A stretch of 47,254 nt of DNA from a bacterium (GCA_021781955.1 JAJXVV010000006.1:1-47254), one strand, 5' to 3'; shown: positions 1 to 8,864, numbered from the stretch's first letter. Notes: generated by a model not told the origin, from the letters alone. Program-made: numbers and translations.

Positions 1-2852
1 TCTCGAGCCTTTCCAACGCCCTTCTCTCCACCAACGCCAACGGTTCCGTCGTCGCCACCACCTCAATCGGCACCAACCTCCTCTCCGGCACCCTCGGCAT
101 CGGACAAGGCGGCACTAACGCCACCTCGCAGACCACCAACGGCGTCAACTACTTCAACGGCACGAGCATCACGAGCGGTAGCAATCTCACGTGGAATGGA
201 ACGACATTTGTCTTGATAACACCGAGTAGCGCAAATGCCGGCAATGGCATCGAAATGTCGAGCGGCGCGACAAGCACGTTCCTGCACATCAATACGAGTG
301 GCAGTGCCTACAGTCCGCTCGTGCAACAAGGCGATACGCAACTTATCCTGAAAGGTTCTGCCGCGGACAGTGCCGATACTCCTGGCTTCGTCATCGCGCC
401 ATGGAGTGGGTCGTTGAAAGGGATCCGCTTGGATAACAACGGCAATCTCGGCATCGGCACGGCGAATCCAGCAGGCGCGTTTGAGACTTCAAACAGTTAC
501 AGCGGCACGAGCCAAGGCGGAGAAGCATATATCACTAACGCCTATAGCTCTGTCTCCGGCACACGCGTCTCCGACCTCACCTTCCGCTTGACCGATTCGG
601 TTGGGACTAAAAAGAATGCGGCAATGATACAAGCGCTCTCAAACAATCAAGATTCTTCAACCGGCGACAACTTGCTTTTCTACACGCGCACTGCCGATGC
701 TGCCCCGACAGAGAAGATGCGCCTCGATAACAACGGCAATCTCGGCATCGGGACCACGATCCCGGTATCAAACACCAACTACGGCGGACTCTCCCTCAAC
801 GGCACTTCGGGCGGTGTCTTTTCGCTCATGACCAACGGTTTGGAAACAGGAAGGGTACAAGAAGATGGCAACGGACTTTCTATAAATGAAATTGCCAGTC
901 TTCCGATAATGCTTCTCACAAGTGACGTTGAGCGTATGCGTGTGCTTGCAAACGGCAACGTCGGCATCGGCACTCCGACTCCCCAATACAACCTTGAGGT
1001 GCATGGACAGGAGAACGTATACAGCACCACGACGCCGATGACTGCGGCGACAGCAAATCAGTTGACAATCCGCGAGGCAACCAACAATCCTGCCTATAGC
1101 TTGGCCTTGGGATTCTTCGACAATGCCGGCGCTTACTACAGCGGCGTAATCCAGTCAACGAATGCCGGTTCGGGATCGTCTTTGCTGCTAAATCCCAATG
1201 GTGGCAACGTCGGCATCGGCACCACCTCACCCGCAACGAAGCTCGACGTATTCGGATCAGGCGGGACACCCAGTCTTTCAACGGACAATGGCCTGTTCCA
1301 GGTTGGACAGACTTATAACCACCTTCAAATCGGCGCAGACAACAACGTGCCGTACGAGATCTGGTTACAAACAAAAGATTCTAGAAATATTGGCGTGTCT
1401 TATCCGTTGTCGTTAAACCCCCTCGGCGGCAACGTCGGCATCGGGACCAATAATCCTGCATCCAAACTCGATGTCAAAGGTCCCGACACTTCTTCGACTA
1501 CGCTCAGCTTCCGCGTCACTGACTCCTCGACCAACCAGCTCTTCGCGATTGACGACTCCGGTGTTGCCTCAGTGGGTAATTCATCAGGCACCGGAGACGC
1601 TTCCGCGCAGTTCGCGGCCGACGTGAACGCATGGACGATCGGCTACCGCTCATCCGACAAAGCGTTCGTAATAGCTTCTTCAACGAATCTTTCGAGTGGT
1701 GCTGTGCTTGCGATCGCAAAGGGCGGCGCAGCAACCTTTAGTGAAGGTGTCGTACCGAACGCGACTAACAGCTACAACCTTGGCGTCTCGGGGGCCAACT
1801 GGAGCTGTCTCTACTACAACAACTCCACGCTCGGCACCTGTGCCTCTGACGAGCGCCTCAAGACCGACATCAACGACCTTTCTTTCGACTATGCGAGCTC
1901 CACTTTCGGCACCGCCTCGACGACCGCGCTTGAGCAGGTGTCGCAGTTGCGTCTGCGCACCTTCGCCTACAAAACGGCGACATCGAGCATATACGAAGGC
2001 CTCATCGCGCAAGAGGTTCTCCCGATCGCGCCGGAGCTTGTTTCGACATCGAGCAACGGCTACTACCAGCTTCAGTATGGCAGCATCCAGTGGCTCACGC
2101 TCCAAGCCCTGCAAGAACTCGACGCCAACGTAAACGGAATCGCAAGCGGCACGACGACAGCTTCGATATCGCCGCAGGCGCAGAGTTTCGTGACGAACTT
2201 CTTTGCTGGCCTCTTTGCGCGTCTCACCAACTGGTTCGCGAACGCGAACAACGGCATCGATAACCTCTTCGCCAAAAACCTCTATGCCAGCAACGTGACG
2301 GCAGACACGGGCACGTTCGGAACGCTCTGCGTTACCGACGCCGCCGGCAAGACCTGCATCACGCGCCCACAGCTCGACGCGCTCCTTGCGGCGGCCGGAC
2401 AGGCGAGCAGCGGAAATGCCCCAACGGCAGCCGCCGGAGGAAACACCTCCCCGGGAGGAATTACCTCCAGCAGCACGCCCCCGCAGCTCCAGGTCAACGG
2501 CAACAACCCCGCCACCGTGAATGTCGGCACCGCCTACGCCGACCTCGGCGCGACCATCACCGGCCCGCAGGGCGACACCAACCTCGGCATCAGCGCCTCG
2601 GTCGATGGCGCGACCTCGACGCCGGTTTCCGCCATCTCCATCGACACCAGCGTCGCCGGCACCCACACCATTCGCTACAGCGCCACCGACCAGCAGGGCC
2701 AGATCGGCACCGCGACCCGCACCGTCCAGGTCGTCGCGCCGACAGCGCAGCAGGGAAGCGCTGGAGGCGGCTCGTCAAGCGTCGCGACCTCGACAGCAAG
2801 CATTTCTGGCCAAGCCGCAACGACGAGCGCCGCAACCTCGACGGCGCAGTAA
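1..2852 (+). CDS. Surface/fibre-like protein with S74 chaperone domain and Ig-like domain (5' partial)
   Basis: The reading frame is open to the left edge of the window, so the gene starts upstream; the TTG used by the ORF track at 213 is not a convincing start. The N-terminal two thirds contain repeated blocks ending in NGNLGIGT or GNVGIGT followed by a KLDV-like segment, typical of fibre-type surface proteins. Around residue 545 of the track protein the motif SDERLKTDI marks a peptidase S74 intramolecular chaperone domain, where the Ser starts self-cleavage in phage endosialidases. After it come about 330 more residues: a linker (TLCVTDAAGKTCIT), a Ser/Gly/Thr-rich stretch and a DUF5011-like Ig fold (about 750-840), then a low-complexity Ser/Thr/Ala tail. 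Inference: secreted or cell-surface, probably trimeric. No membrane anchor or sortase motif is visible at the C terminus. An S74 domain is usually C-terminal, so the internal position is notable. Confidence 0.85.
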   Translation, partial: SSLSNALLSTNANGSVVATTSIGTNLLSGTLGIGQGGTNATSQTTNGVNYFNGTSITSGSNLTWNGTTFVLITPSSANAGNGIEMSSGATSTFLHINTSGSAYSPLVQQGDTQLILKGSAADSADTPGFVIAPWSGSLKGIRLDNNGNLGIGTANPAGAFETSNSYSGTSQGGEAYITNAYSSVSGTRVSDLTFRLTDSVGTKKNAAMIQALSNNQDSSTGDNLLFYTRTADAAPTEKMRLDNNGNLGIGTTIPVSNTNYGGLSLNGTSGGVFSLMTNGLETGRVQEDGNGLSINEIASLPIMLLTSDVERMRVLANGNVGIGTPTPQYNLEVHGQENVYSTTTPMTAATANQLTIREATNNPAYSLALGFFDNAGAYYSGVIQSTNAGSGSSLLLNPNGGNVGIGTTSPATKLDVFGSGGTPSLSTDNGLFQVGQTYNHLQIGADNNVPYEIWLQTKDSRNIGVSYPLSLNPLGGNVGIGTNNPASKLDVKGPDTSSTTLSFRVTDSSTNQLFAIDDSGVASVGNSSGTGDASAQFAADVNAWTIGYRSSDKAFVIASSTNLSSGAVLAIAKGGAATFSEGVVPNATNSYNLGVSGANWSCLYYNNSTLGTCASDERLKTDINDLSFDYASSTFGTASTTALEQVSQLRLRTFAYKTATSSIYEGLIAQEVLPIAPELVSTSSNGYYQLQYGSIQWLTLQALQELDANVNGIASGTTTASISPQAQSFVTNFFAGLFARLTNWFANANNGIDNLFAKNLYASNVTADTGTFGTLCVTDAAGKTCITRPQLDALLAAAGQASSGNAPTAAAGGNTSPGGITSSSTPPQLQVNGNNPATVNVGTAYADLGATITGPQGDTNLGISASVDGATSTPVSAISIDTSVAGTHTIRYSATDQQGQIGTATRTVQVVAPTAQQGSAGGGSSSVATSTASISGQAATTSAATSTAQ

Positions 2853-2883
2853 CCCCCCCGTGAGCGGGCCCGCAAGCCCGTGG

Positions 2884-2896
2884 TATCCTGCGGGAT
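2884..2896 (+). promoter_or_regulatory. Extended -10 just before the rhodanese start
   Basis: TGG-TATCCT ends 7 nt before the ATG and leaves essentially no 5' UTR. A short GC hairpin (CGGGC/GCCCG) just upstream, after the surface-protein stop, could act as a weak terminator but has no T tract. Confidence 0.5.
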
Positions 2897-3223
2897 ATGT
2901 TCTTCGGATCCACGCCTGCCGTACCAGTCGACAAAGCCGCCGCGCGGATAGGGGAGCCCGGCGTCGCCCTTGTCGACGTGCGCACTCCGGCTGAATATGC
3001 CGACGGCCATGCGAAAGGGGCGGTCAATTTCCCGCTCGATACCCTCGACGAGAACCAGGCCGCACAATTGAAATCCTTCGCCGAGGTATACGTCATCTGT
3101 CGCAGCGGCGGAAGAAGCGCGGCGGCGACTTCAGCACTGGTAGGGAGCGGTGTCAAGGCTATCAACGTGTCCGGCGGAATGCTCGCCTGGAGCGCCCGCG
3201 GCCTCCCCGTCGTTCTCGAATAA
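2897..3223 (+). CDS. Single-domain rhodanese-like protein
   Basis: This 108-residue protein is one rhodanese domain. It has the entry motif VDVRTPAEYADGH (about 26-38) and the active-site loop CRSGGRS, whose Cys68 would carry the persulfide in sulfurtransferases; the closing segment is NVSGGMLAWSARGLP. No signal peptide is visible, so it is probably cytosolic. The ATG at 2897 is chosen because a TATCCT -10 element ends 7 nt upstream; there is no Shine-Dalgarno sequence. The gene lies between the surface protein and murG on the same strand. The sulfur donor and acceptor cannot be told from the sequence. Confidence 0.9.
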   Translation: MFFGSTPAVPVDKAAARIGEPGVALVDVRTPAEYADGHAKGAVNFPLDTLDENQAAQLKSFAEVYVICRSGGRSAAATSALVGSGVKAINVSGGMLAWSARGLPVVLE

Positions 3224-3255
3224 CGCCGGGAGAACGTGGTACCATAAGGCGACCT

Positions 3256-4398
3256 ATGAAGATAGTCATGACCGGCGGCGGTACGGGCGGGCATTTTTAT
3301 CCGCACATAGCCGTTGCGGAAGCAATCGAAGATATCTGCAAGGAACGCGTGCTGGTGGAGCCGGAGCTTTTTTACGTCGGTCCGAAGCCGTTCGACGCAG
3401 AAGCGCTCCTGGAGCATGACATCATCTACAAGCCCTCGCCAGCGGGGAAGATGCGCCGTTACCCGAGCCTCTTGAACGTGTTCGGAGTCTTTTCCACCGC
3501 CATCGGCATCATTCGCTCGACCGCGCAACTGTTCGGCCTCTATCCCGACGTCGTATTCTCGACCGGCGGTTATGGCGCGTTCCCCACGCTGTACGCCGCG
3601 CGGCTGCTCCGCATCCCGATCATCGTGTACGACGCCGACGCGACGCCGGGCCGCGTTTCGCTCTGGTCATCGAAGTTCGCGCGCTGGATCGCGCTCGCGC
3701 ATCCGGATGCCGCAGCGAAATTCCCGGCCGGCGTTCGGGATCGGATCGCGCGCGTCGGACATCCGATCCGCCGCGAGATACAGAGCGCAACGCGCGAAGG
3801 CGGCTACGAATTCCTCAAACTGGATCCGAGCGCGCCGACCATCTTCATCATGGGCGGCTCGCAAGGGGCACAGGCGATCAACAATGCCGTCCTCGACGCG
3901 CTCCCGACGCTCCTGAAGGAGTTCAACGTCGTGCACCAGGTCGGCACCGCCAACCTGGGAGAGGTGAGCAGCATCGCCTCGGTCACGCTGAGAGATTCTC
4001 GGTACGCGGAACGATACAAGATATTCGGCCTCTTGAACACGCTCGCGATGCGCATGGCCGCGGGCATCTCGAAGCTCATCGTCGCGCGCGCGGGTTCCGG
4101 TACCATTTTTGAGATCGCGAGCTGGGGCATACCGTCCATTCTCGTGCCGATACCCGAAGACGTGTCCCATGATCAGACCAAGAACGCGTTCTCCTACGCT
4201 CGCGGCGGAGCCGCCGTGGTCGTAGAGCAACGCAACTTCACGCCGCACGTGCTGGTCGCCGAAGTGGAGCGCATCGCTGGCGATGACGAGGTGCGCGCGA
4301 AAATGTCGGCGGCCGCCAAAGTGTACGCGCGGCCCGACGCGGCACGAAAAATAGCGACAGCCTTGCTCGACGAGGCGCTCTCGCACGAACCCGTATGA
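3256..4398 (+). CDS. murG: UDP-GlcNAc:lipid I N-acetylglucosaminyltransferase MurG
   Basis: MurG adds GlcNAc to lipid I to make lipid II on the inner face of the membrane, the last cytosolic step of peptidoglycan synthesis. The 380-residue protein has the N-terminal glycine loop GGGTGGHFYP (7-16), the central GGSQGAQAIN loop at the start of the second Rossmann half, and the donor-sugar region ARAGSGTIFEIASWGIP followed by HDQTKNA. The family HEQN-type segment reads YDADATPG here. A TACCAT -10 lies 10 nt upstream, and AAGG at a suitable distance could also serve as a weak ribosome site. The stop overlaps gltX by 4 nt (ATGA), so the two are probably co-translated. Confidence 0.95.
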   Translation: MKIVMTGGGTGGHFYPHIAVAEAIEDICKERVLVEPELFYVGPKPFDAEALLEHDIIYKPSPAGKMRRYPSLLNVFGVFSTAIGIIRSTAQLFGLYPDVVFSTGGYGAFPTLYAARLLRIPIIVYDADATPGRVSLWSSKFARWIALAHPDAAAKFPAGVRDRIARVGHPIRREIQSATREGGYEFLKLDPSAPTIFIMGGSQGAQAINNAVLDALPTLLKEFNVVHQVGTANLGEVSSIASVTLRDSRYAERYKIFGLLNTLAMRMAAGISKLIVARAGSGTIFEIASWGIPSILVPIPEDVSHDQTKNAFSYARGGAAVVVEQRNFTPHVLVAEVERIAGDDEVRAKMSAAAKVYARPDAARKIATALLDEALSHEPV

Positions 4399-5735
4399 GC
4401 GTCAAGGTACGATTCCCCCCATCGCCGACCGGCTGGTGCCACGTCGGTACCGCGCGCATGGCCGTGCTCAATTACCTCTTCGCCCGCAAGCACGGCGGTA
4501 CGATCGTCTTCCGCAGCGAGGACACCGACAAGGAGCGCAGCTCGCGCGAATACGAGGCGGACATCATCGAGCAGCTGCGGTGGCTCGGCCTTTCATGGGA
4601 CTCGTTCCAGCGGACGAGCGAGCTCGTCGCGCATCACACACACGCGCTTACGACCCTCATCGAAACGGACAAGGCATATCTCTCGTGCGAGGAGAGCAAG
4701 CGCGAACCGGGCACGTTCGTCGAGGTCGTGCGACTGCGTAATCCCGGGAAAGCGGTCACGTTCACCGACCTCATTCGCGGGGATATCACGTTCGATACTG
4801 CCGAGCTTGGCGACTTCGCCATCGCGCGCGCGATCGACGACCCCCTCTATCATCTTGCGGTCGTTGTCGACGATGCGGCCGAGGGCATCACGCACGTCAT
4901 ACGCGGAGAGGATCACATCTCGAACACGCCGCGCCAGATCCTCATCCAAGAAGCGCTCGGGTACGAGCGGCCGCAGTACGCGCACTACCCGCTCCATCTC
5001 GGCGCGGACAAATCGAAGCTCTCGAAGCGCACGGGCGATGTCGCGGTGCGCTCGTACCGCGAGAAAGGTTTCTTGCCCGACGCGCTGATCAATTACATCG
5101 CCCACCTCGGGTGGACGCCGCCCTCGGGCAAAGAGCTCATGTCGCTCGACGAAATGGTCGAAGAATTCGAGCTCACCGAGCTCCACAAGAGCGGGGCCGT
5201 GTTCGATCTCGAGAAATTGCGCTGGTACAACCGGGAGTACCTCTTGCGGGAGACGGAGGCTTCCTTCGCCGCCTACGTCTTGCCGCTTTTGAAGAGCGCC
5301 ATCGAGCTGCGCGGCTTGCCGTGGGACGATGCCGTCGGCGGGAAACTCGTACCGACTTTGCGAGAGCGGATGAGCGTCGCCTCGGACCTCGCCGAAATGA
5401 TCGGCGCAGGGGAGTACGACTTCTTCTTCGCCGATCCCGCCCCCGATGCAGCGCATATTCCAGAAAAGAAATCGAATCCTGCCGACGCTCGAACCCATCT
5501 CGCATACGCGAGGACGGCGCTCGAAGGTTTAACAACATTCACACCAGAGACTGTCAAGGATACGCTATGGACATACGCGGCCGAGCATGGCCGGGGCGCG
5601 GTGCTGTGGCCGCTGCGATACGCATTGACGGGGCAGCAAAGAAGCCCGGACCCGTTCGTGGTGGCCAGCATCATCGGCAAGACGGCCACGCTGCGCAGGA
5701 TCGACCACGCACTCTCGCTCATCGCTCGCCTATGA
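4395..5735 (+). CDS. gltX: Glutamyl-tRNA synthetase
   Basis: Class I aminoacyl-tRNA synthetase, 446 residues. The HIGH-type motif is SPTGWCHVGTARM near residue 16, and the KMSKS-type motif is KLSKRTGD near 207. The catalytic-core segment DPLYHLAVVVDDAAEGITHVIRGEDH is typical of GluRS. The start overlaps murG by ATGA, and the end overlaps the M23 peptidase gene by ATGATGA, giving a tightly coupled murG-gltX-M23 set. No glutaminyl-tRNA synthetase is visible in the window; bacteria of this group usually charge tRNA-Gln through a non-discriminating GluRS plus GatCAB, but that cannot be tested here. Confidence 0.96.
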   Translation: MSVKVRFPPSPTGWCHVGTARMAVLNYLFARKHGGTIVFRSEDTDKERSSREYEADIIEQLRWLGLSWDSFQRTSELVAHHTHALTTLIETDKAYLSCEESKREPGTFVEVVRLRNPGKAVTFTDLIRGDITFDTAELGDFAIARAIDDPLYHLAVVVDDAAEGITHVIRGEDHISNTPRQILIQEALGYERPQYAHYPLHLGADKSKLSKRTGDVAVRSYREKGFLPDALINYIAHLGWTPPSGKELMSLDEMVEEFELTELHKSGAVFDLEKLRWYNREYLLRETEASFAAYVLPLLKSAIELRGLPWDDAVGGKLVPTLRERMSVASDLAEMIGAGEYDFFFADPAPDAAHIPEKKSNPADARTHLAYARTALEGLTTFTPETVKDTLWTYAAEHGRGAVLWPLRYALTGQQRSPDPFVVASIIGKTATLRRIDHALSLIARL

Positions 5736-7069
5736 TGAGCCGCGTTCGAGCACTCACCGCACGAATCGTTTTTGCAGCGTGTGTGCTCACGACGATCCCG
5801 CTCGTGGCATACGCGCAAACCGCGACGACCTCGCAGAGCGACCTGCAGACGCGGATCGACGCGCAGAACGCGCAGATATCGCAACTCAACCAGGACATCG
5901 CCAAGTACCAGCAGCAGCTCGACCTTACGACCGTCAAGAAACAAACGCTTCAGAACACGCTCTCGCAGATCAAGACCTCCATCAAAAAGACGAGTACGTC
6001 CATCAAGGTCATCCAGGCGCAAATAACCACCACCAATCTGCAAATCCAGCAACTCTCCGGCACGATAGCCGATACACAGCGATCTATCGCGACCGAAAGC
6101 GCGGGCCTTGCACAGGCGCTTCGCGCGGTAGGAAAGGTCACTTCGCAGCCGCTCGCGCTCACGCTGTTATCCGACGGCGGTATGAGCGCGGCATGGAGCG
6201 ATATGACCGCCCTCGCGACGATAGAGCAAGCGGTGGGCGACGATATGCGGCGGCTTGCTGATTCCCAGCAGCGGCTTTCCGACGCAAAATCATCCGCAGT
6301 GCAGAAGCAATCGGAGCTGAAGGTCAGCCAAAACACTTTGCAGACCCGGAAAGGCTCGCTGAGCGCTCAGCAAGAATCGCAGAACCAACTGCTCACGCAA
6401 ACAAGATCGCAGGAAGCGATATACCAATCGATCATCGCGCAGAAGAAGGCGCAGGAGCAAGACTTGGAGACGGCGCTCTCGAACCTGAAAGGGCAGTACA
6501 ACGTTGCGGTCGATCCCACGCAGGTGCCAACGCCGAGCCCAGGCATCCTTGCGTGGCCGATCGATGGCAAGATCAGGATCACGCAATACTTTGGCGATAC
6601 GCCGTTCGCACAGGTACACGCATCGCTCTACAGCGGCCACGGGCACGACGGGCTCGATATCGGCGCGCCCATAGGAACGCCGGTGCATGCCGCGCTCTCA
6701 GGGACGATACTCGCGACCGGAGACACTGATACGTATCACGGAATTTCCGGCGCGCAATGTTACTCGTTCGGCAAGTGGGTCATGATCAAGCATGCGAACG
6801 GCCTTAACACCATGTACGCGCACCTTTCGAAGATCGGCGTATCGCCGGGCCAGTCGGTATCAACGGGCGATGTCATCGGATTCAGCGGCGAGACCGGGTA
6901 TGCGACCGGCCCGCACTTGCACTTCGGCGTTTACGTCGGTGCGGTGACGCAGATCATACCGCTCGGCCAGGCGACCAAGGCGGTCGGTACGCCATGCTCA
7001 AAAGCCATTATGCCCGTACCGCCGGTTTCCGGGTACCTGAATCCGCTCAACTACCTGCCGAGCATCTAA
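5732..7069 (+). CDS. Secreted M23-family peptidase with coiled-coil N-terminus (EnvC-like)
   Basis: The ORF track begins at 5111, but that extension is an out-of-frame shadow of gltX. The real start is the ATG at 5732 (or 5735), overlapping the gltX stop. The 445-residue product has a signal peptide (positive N end, hydrophobic core, AYA cleavage site near 28), a long Gln/Lys/Ser-rich coiled coil (about 35-250) and a C-terminal LytM/M23 domain with HDGLDIGAP near 303 and HLHFG near 395, the zinc ligands of this family. This is the layout of EnvC/NlpD-type proteins, which hydrolyse peptidoglycan or activate amidases at division. Because the zinc motifs are present, it may be an active endopeptidase rather than only an activator. 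Confidence 0.92.
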   Translation: MMSRVRALTARIVFAACVLTTIPLVAYAQTATTSQSDLQTRIDAQNAQISQLNQDIAKYQQQLDLTTVKKQTLQNTLSQIKTSIKKTSTSIKVIQAQITTTNLQIQQLSGTIADTQRSIATESAGLAQALRAVGKVTSQPLALTLLSDGGMSAAWSDMTALATIEQAVGDDMRRLADSQQRLSDAKSSAVQKQSELKVSQNTLQTRKGSLSAQQESQNQLLTQTRSQEAIYQSIIAQKKAQEQDLETALSNLKGQYNVAVDPTQVPTPSPGILAWPIDGKIRITQYFGDTPFAQVHASLYSGHGHDGLDIGAPIGTPVHAALSGTILATGDTDTYHGISGAQCYSFGKWVMIKHANGLNTMYAHLSKIGVSPGQSVSTGDVIGFSGETGYATGPHLHFGVYVGAVTQIIPLGQATKAVGTPCSKAIMPVPPVSGYLNPLNYLPSI

Positions 7070-7560
7070 GAAACGGGGCGCAGGAACTTCTCTGGACATC
7101 GGCTCTTCTTTGGCTCTGGCCAAGAGAACTCAAACGCCGAGATAGCGCTTAAACGCATCACGTCTCGGCGAGAGCGGCCCAGGGGAGCGGCCGCGCAGAA
7201 ATCGGCCATAGCGGCTCTCTGCGGCACGCGATAAAAGAGACGGAAGAAGGCATCGGGTATCCGCCGAGCGCACGGCCTCGGCGGCAAGGGCGGCGTTATA
7301 TCTGTACGTACTTATTTTACGTAGCTACATGTCGCAAAAGATATATTGTGCGACACGCTCTATCTCGTCCACCCTAGCTCTGTCTATATTACGCCACACG
7401 GCATGATCCATCGCATCTCCGCGAAAACGCTTCGTTCGTCCCATCGAACGGCGCTGATGCGCGACGCCGCCTTCACTCGCGACCCGAACGCGCCGTTTTA
7501 TTTTTAGGGAAAAACGGGGCAGGAAGGGAGCCTTCCCCTTCCCCTGCCGAAGGGGCGCTC
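7070..7560. other. Non-coding, hairpin-rich intergenic region
   Basis: This 491-nt stretch lies between the M23 gene and the convergent exonuclease gene, and I see no credible protein gene in it. It holds several perfect stems: CCGCCGAG/CTCGGCGG (7261-7268/7277-7284), CGCCGAGA/TCTCGGCG (7135-7142/7163-7170), TGTCGCA/TGCGACA (7330-7336/7349-7355) and AACGGCGC/GCGCCGTT (7447-7454/7490-7497), the last followed by TTTTATTTTT. On the minus strand a TATAAC box near 7300 could start a transcript running to about 7070. I searched by eye for RNase P, tmRNA, SRP and 6S signatures and found none. One or two non-coding RNAs are possible. Confidence 0.5.
7510..7549 (-). terminator. Intrinsic terminator of the exonuclease-like gene
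   Basis: Read on the minus strand, just after the stop codon: a G-rich/C-rich hairpin containing GGAAGG-CTC-CCTTCC with outer GGGG/CCCC pairing, followed by GTTTTT. The position directly behind the minus-strand gene supports the call. Confidence 0.75.
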
Positions 7561-8163
7561 TCAAGCCCTGCGCCAGGGGATGTCGTACTGCTCGAACTCA
7601 GGCAGCAATGTGCGACCGTATAACAGACGTGCGATGACTTCCGCGTGGCTCAGGGCGCCGGTGAGCGCGTTGTGCGGCGTCGGCTCATGCGGGATGCCGC
7701 AATAATTGAGCGCCTGATCGAGGTCGAGCGCCGAATGGCGCTTCACCTTATCGAACGGCGGACGCAAGCCGCGGTTCACCATGTGCATGTATGCAAGCGT
7801 GTGCACGTCGAGCGTGCGGTACGAGAGCGGCCAATTCGTATGCCCGGCTCGCTCGGCCGCATAGCGCAAGAAGTCGCGATCGAAAGAAACGTTCTGTGCG
7901 GCGAGCGTGCGATCCTCGAGCTTGTCGCTCCAGGCGAGAAATCGATGGATGAGATCCGCCTCGGACTGCTTCTTCTGGTCCGTGATCTCCTCCATGCGAA
8001 AGCCGTTGACGGCAAGCGCTGTGTCCATAACGTGCGCGCCATCCCAAACGCGGCACTCCTCGTAGAAGCGGTACGTCGGATTCGCGAGATCGAGCGCGCC
8101 GACGGACACGATGGAATGTTTCCACGGCTCCGTTCCCGATGCTTCCACGTCTACGACCAGCAT
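7561..8163 (-). CDS. DEDDh-type 3'-5' exonuclease-like protein
   Basis: This 200-residue protein has the RNase T/DnaQ fold: Exo I motif VVDVEASGT (Asp5 and Glu7), Exo II region AQNVSFDRDFL, and an Exo III-like HNALTGALSHAEV. In DEDDh enzymes the last motif is H-x4-D (as in HRALDDA); here that Asp position is Gly (codon GGC). The fourth metal ligand therefore appears lost, and activity may be weak, altered or absent. It could trim RNA ends or act in proofreading, but the substrate cannot be named. The start is fixed by a TATAAT box ending 7 nt upstream, in the 15-nt gap to the previous gene. A clear terminator follows. Confidence 0.8.
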   Translation of the reverse strand: MLVVDVEASGTEPWKHSIVSVGALDLANPTYRFYEECRVWDGAHVMDTALAVNGFRMEEITDQKKQSEADLIHRFLAWSDKLEDRTLAAQNVSFDRDFLRYAAERAGHTNWPLSYRTLDVHTLAYMHMVNRGLRPPFDKVKRHSALDLDQALNYCGIPHEPTPHNALTGALSHAEVIARLLYGRTLLPEFEQYDIPWRRA

Positions 8164-8170
8164 AAGAGGG

Positions 8171-8176
8171 ATTATA
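8171..8176 (-). promoter_or_regulatory. Consensus -10 (TATAAT) for a leaderless exonuclease transcript
   Basis: TATAAT followed by 7 nt and then the ATG. The box sits between the stop of the upstream gene and the start codon, so no room is left for a ribosome-binding leader. Confidence 0.7.
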
Positions 8177-8178
8177 GC

Positions 8179-8559
8179 CTAATTCGTGAGCCCTTTGCAG
8201 GCTTTTCCGGCAGCGTATCCCGCAGACTGGGCGGCCTGTTCGCTCACGAACCACACCTGATTTGCCGGCGCTATCTTCCCCGCCCCGGCACACCAGGGAA
8301 AGTAATAGGCCTTGCCGTCACGCGAGGCGATCAGAAAGCCGCCGAGCGGTCTCGAAAGGAGGGGCTGGACGCCTGAGGCGGTATCCGCTATCGCCACCGG
8401 CTGGACGGCCTCCTCGAGCGCAGAAAAGCGCCCTAATCCGAACGATATGAAAGCAAGCAAGAAAATGACGGCGATACCGCCCCATTCGGCCCCGGGCCCA
8501 TCCAGCCACCCGATCGCGCCGCCCTTGATATCTGCCACGGTTTCCTGTATAGTAGCCAT
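8179..8559 (-). CDS. Small membrane protein with Ada-like metal-binding C-terminus
   Basis: The ORF track begins at 8805, but that part is antisense to rpmA. The start used here is the ATG at 8559 (MATIQETV), with TATGAT 9 nt upstream. The 126-residue product has one membrane helix (about 27-45), a short linker and a C-terminal module [33 protein letters not shown]. This resembles the zinc-binding fold of Ada, although only Cys residues in WCAG and KACKGL are evident as ligands. The cytosolic or extracellular side of the module is not certain. Function unknown. The gene is divergent from rpmA. Confidence 0.8.
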   Translation of the reverse strand: MATIQETVADIKGGAIGWLDGPGAEWGGIAVIFLLAFISFGLGRFSALEEAVQPVAIADTASGVQPLLSRPLGGFLIASRDGKAYYFPWCAGAGKIAPANQVWFVSEQAAQSAGYAAGKACKGLTN

Positions 8560-8578
8560 GTTAAGGACATCATACCGT

Positions 8579-8851
8579 ATGGCAACAACGAAAGCAGGCG
8601 GAACAGCGAAAAACCTAAGGGATTCCAACCCGAAGTATTTGGGCGTCAAGCGCTCCGATGGCCAGAAGGTCACCGTCGGAGAGATTGTCGTGCGCCAGCG
8701 CGGAACCGCCATCCTTGCCGGTAAGAATATCGGGGTTGGCAAGGACCACACGCTTTTTTCCCGTGTCGCAGGTACCGTGAAGTTCCGTACGACCCGCAAG
8801 ACCAATTACGACGGCCGCTCGTCGCGCCGCCACATCGTAGACGTCGTCTAA
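8579..8851 (+). CDS. rpmA: Large ribosomal subunit protein bL27
   Basis: The product is 90 residues and begins [29 protein letters not shown], the conserved bL27 N-terminus whose flexible tail reaches the peptidyl-transferase centre. The longer ORF (start 8312) is a shadow of the opposite gene. There is no N-terminal extension of the Firmicutes type that needs cleavage. A TATAGT -10 element lies at about 8549-8554, so this gene, unlike many neighbours, has a 5' UTR of about 20 nt with an AAGGA that could pair with 16S rRNA. It is followed at once by a strong terminator, so it is a single-gene unit; its usual partner rplU is not next to it. Confidence 0.96.
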   Translation: MATTKAGGTAKNLRDSNPKYLGVKRSDGQKVTVGEIVVRQRGTAILAGKNIGVGKDHTLFSRVAGTVKFRTTRKTNYDGRSSRRHIVDVV

Positions 8852-8864
8852 AGCATCTTTAGAT

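Noticed and set aside
420-1460. Repeated AACGGCAATCTCGGCATCGG-like blocks as a possible CRISPR or DNA repeat
   Set aside because: They encode the NGNLGIGT protein repeats in frame, with irregular spacing and no spacer-like structure.
1680-2666. Long minus-strand ORF (328 aa) opposite the surface protein
   Set aside because: It is antisense to a clear coding region, and its Gly/Arg/Val-rich content is typical of shadow frames in GC-rich DNA.
5111-5731. N-terminal extension of the M23 peptidase ORF
   Set aside because: It is an out-of-frame shadow of gltX; the signal peptide begins at 5732.
7066-7287. 73-residue minus-strand ORF
   Set aside because: TTG start, Arg/Pro-rich low-complexity content and overlap with stable hairpins; more like a chance frame over a structured region.
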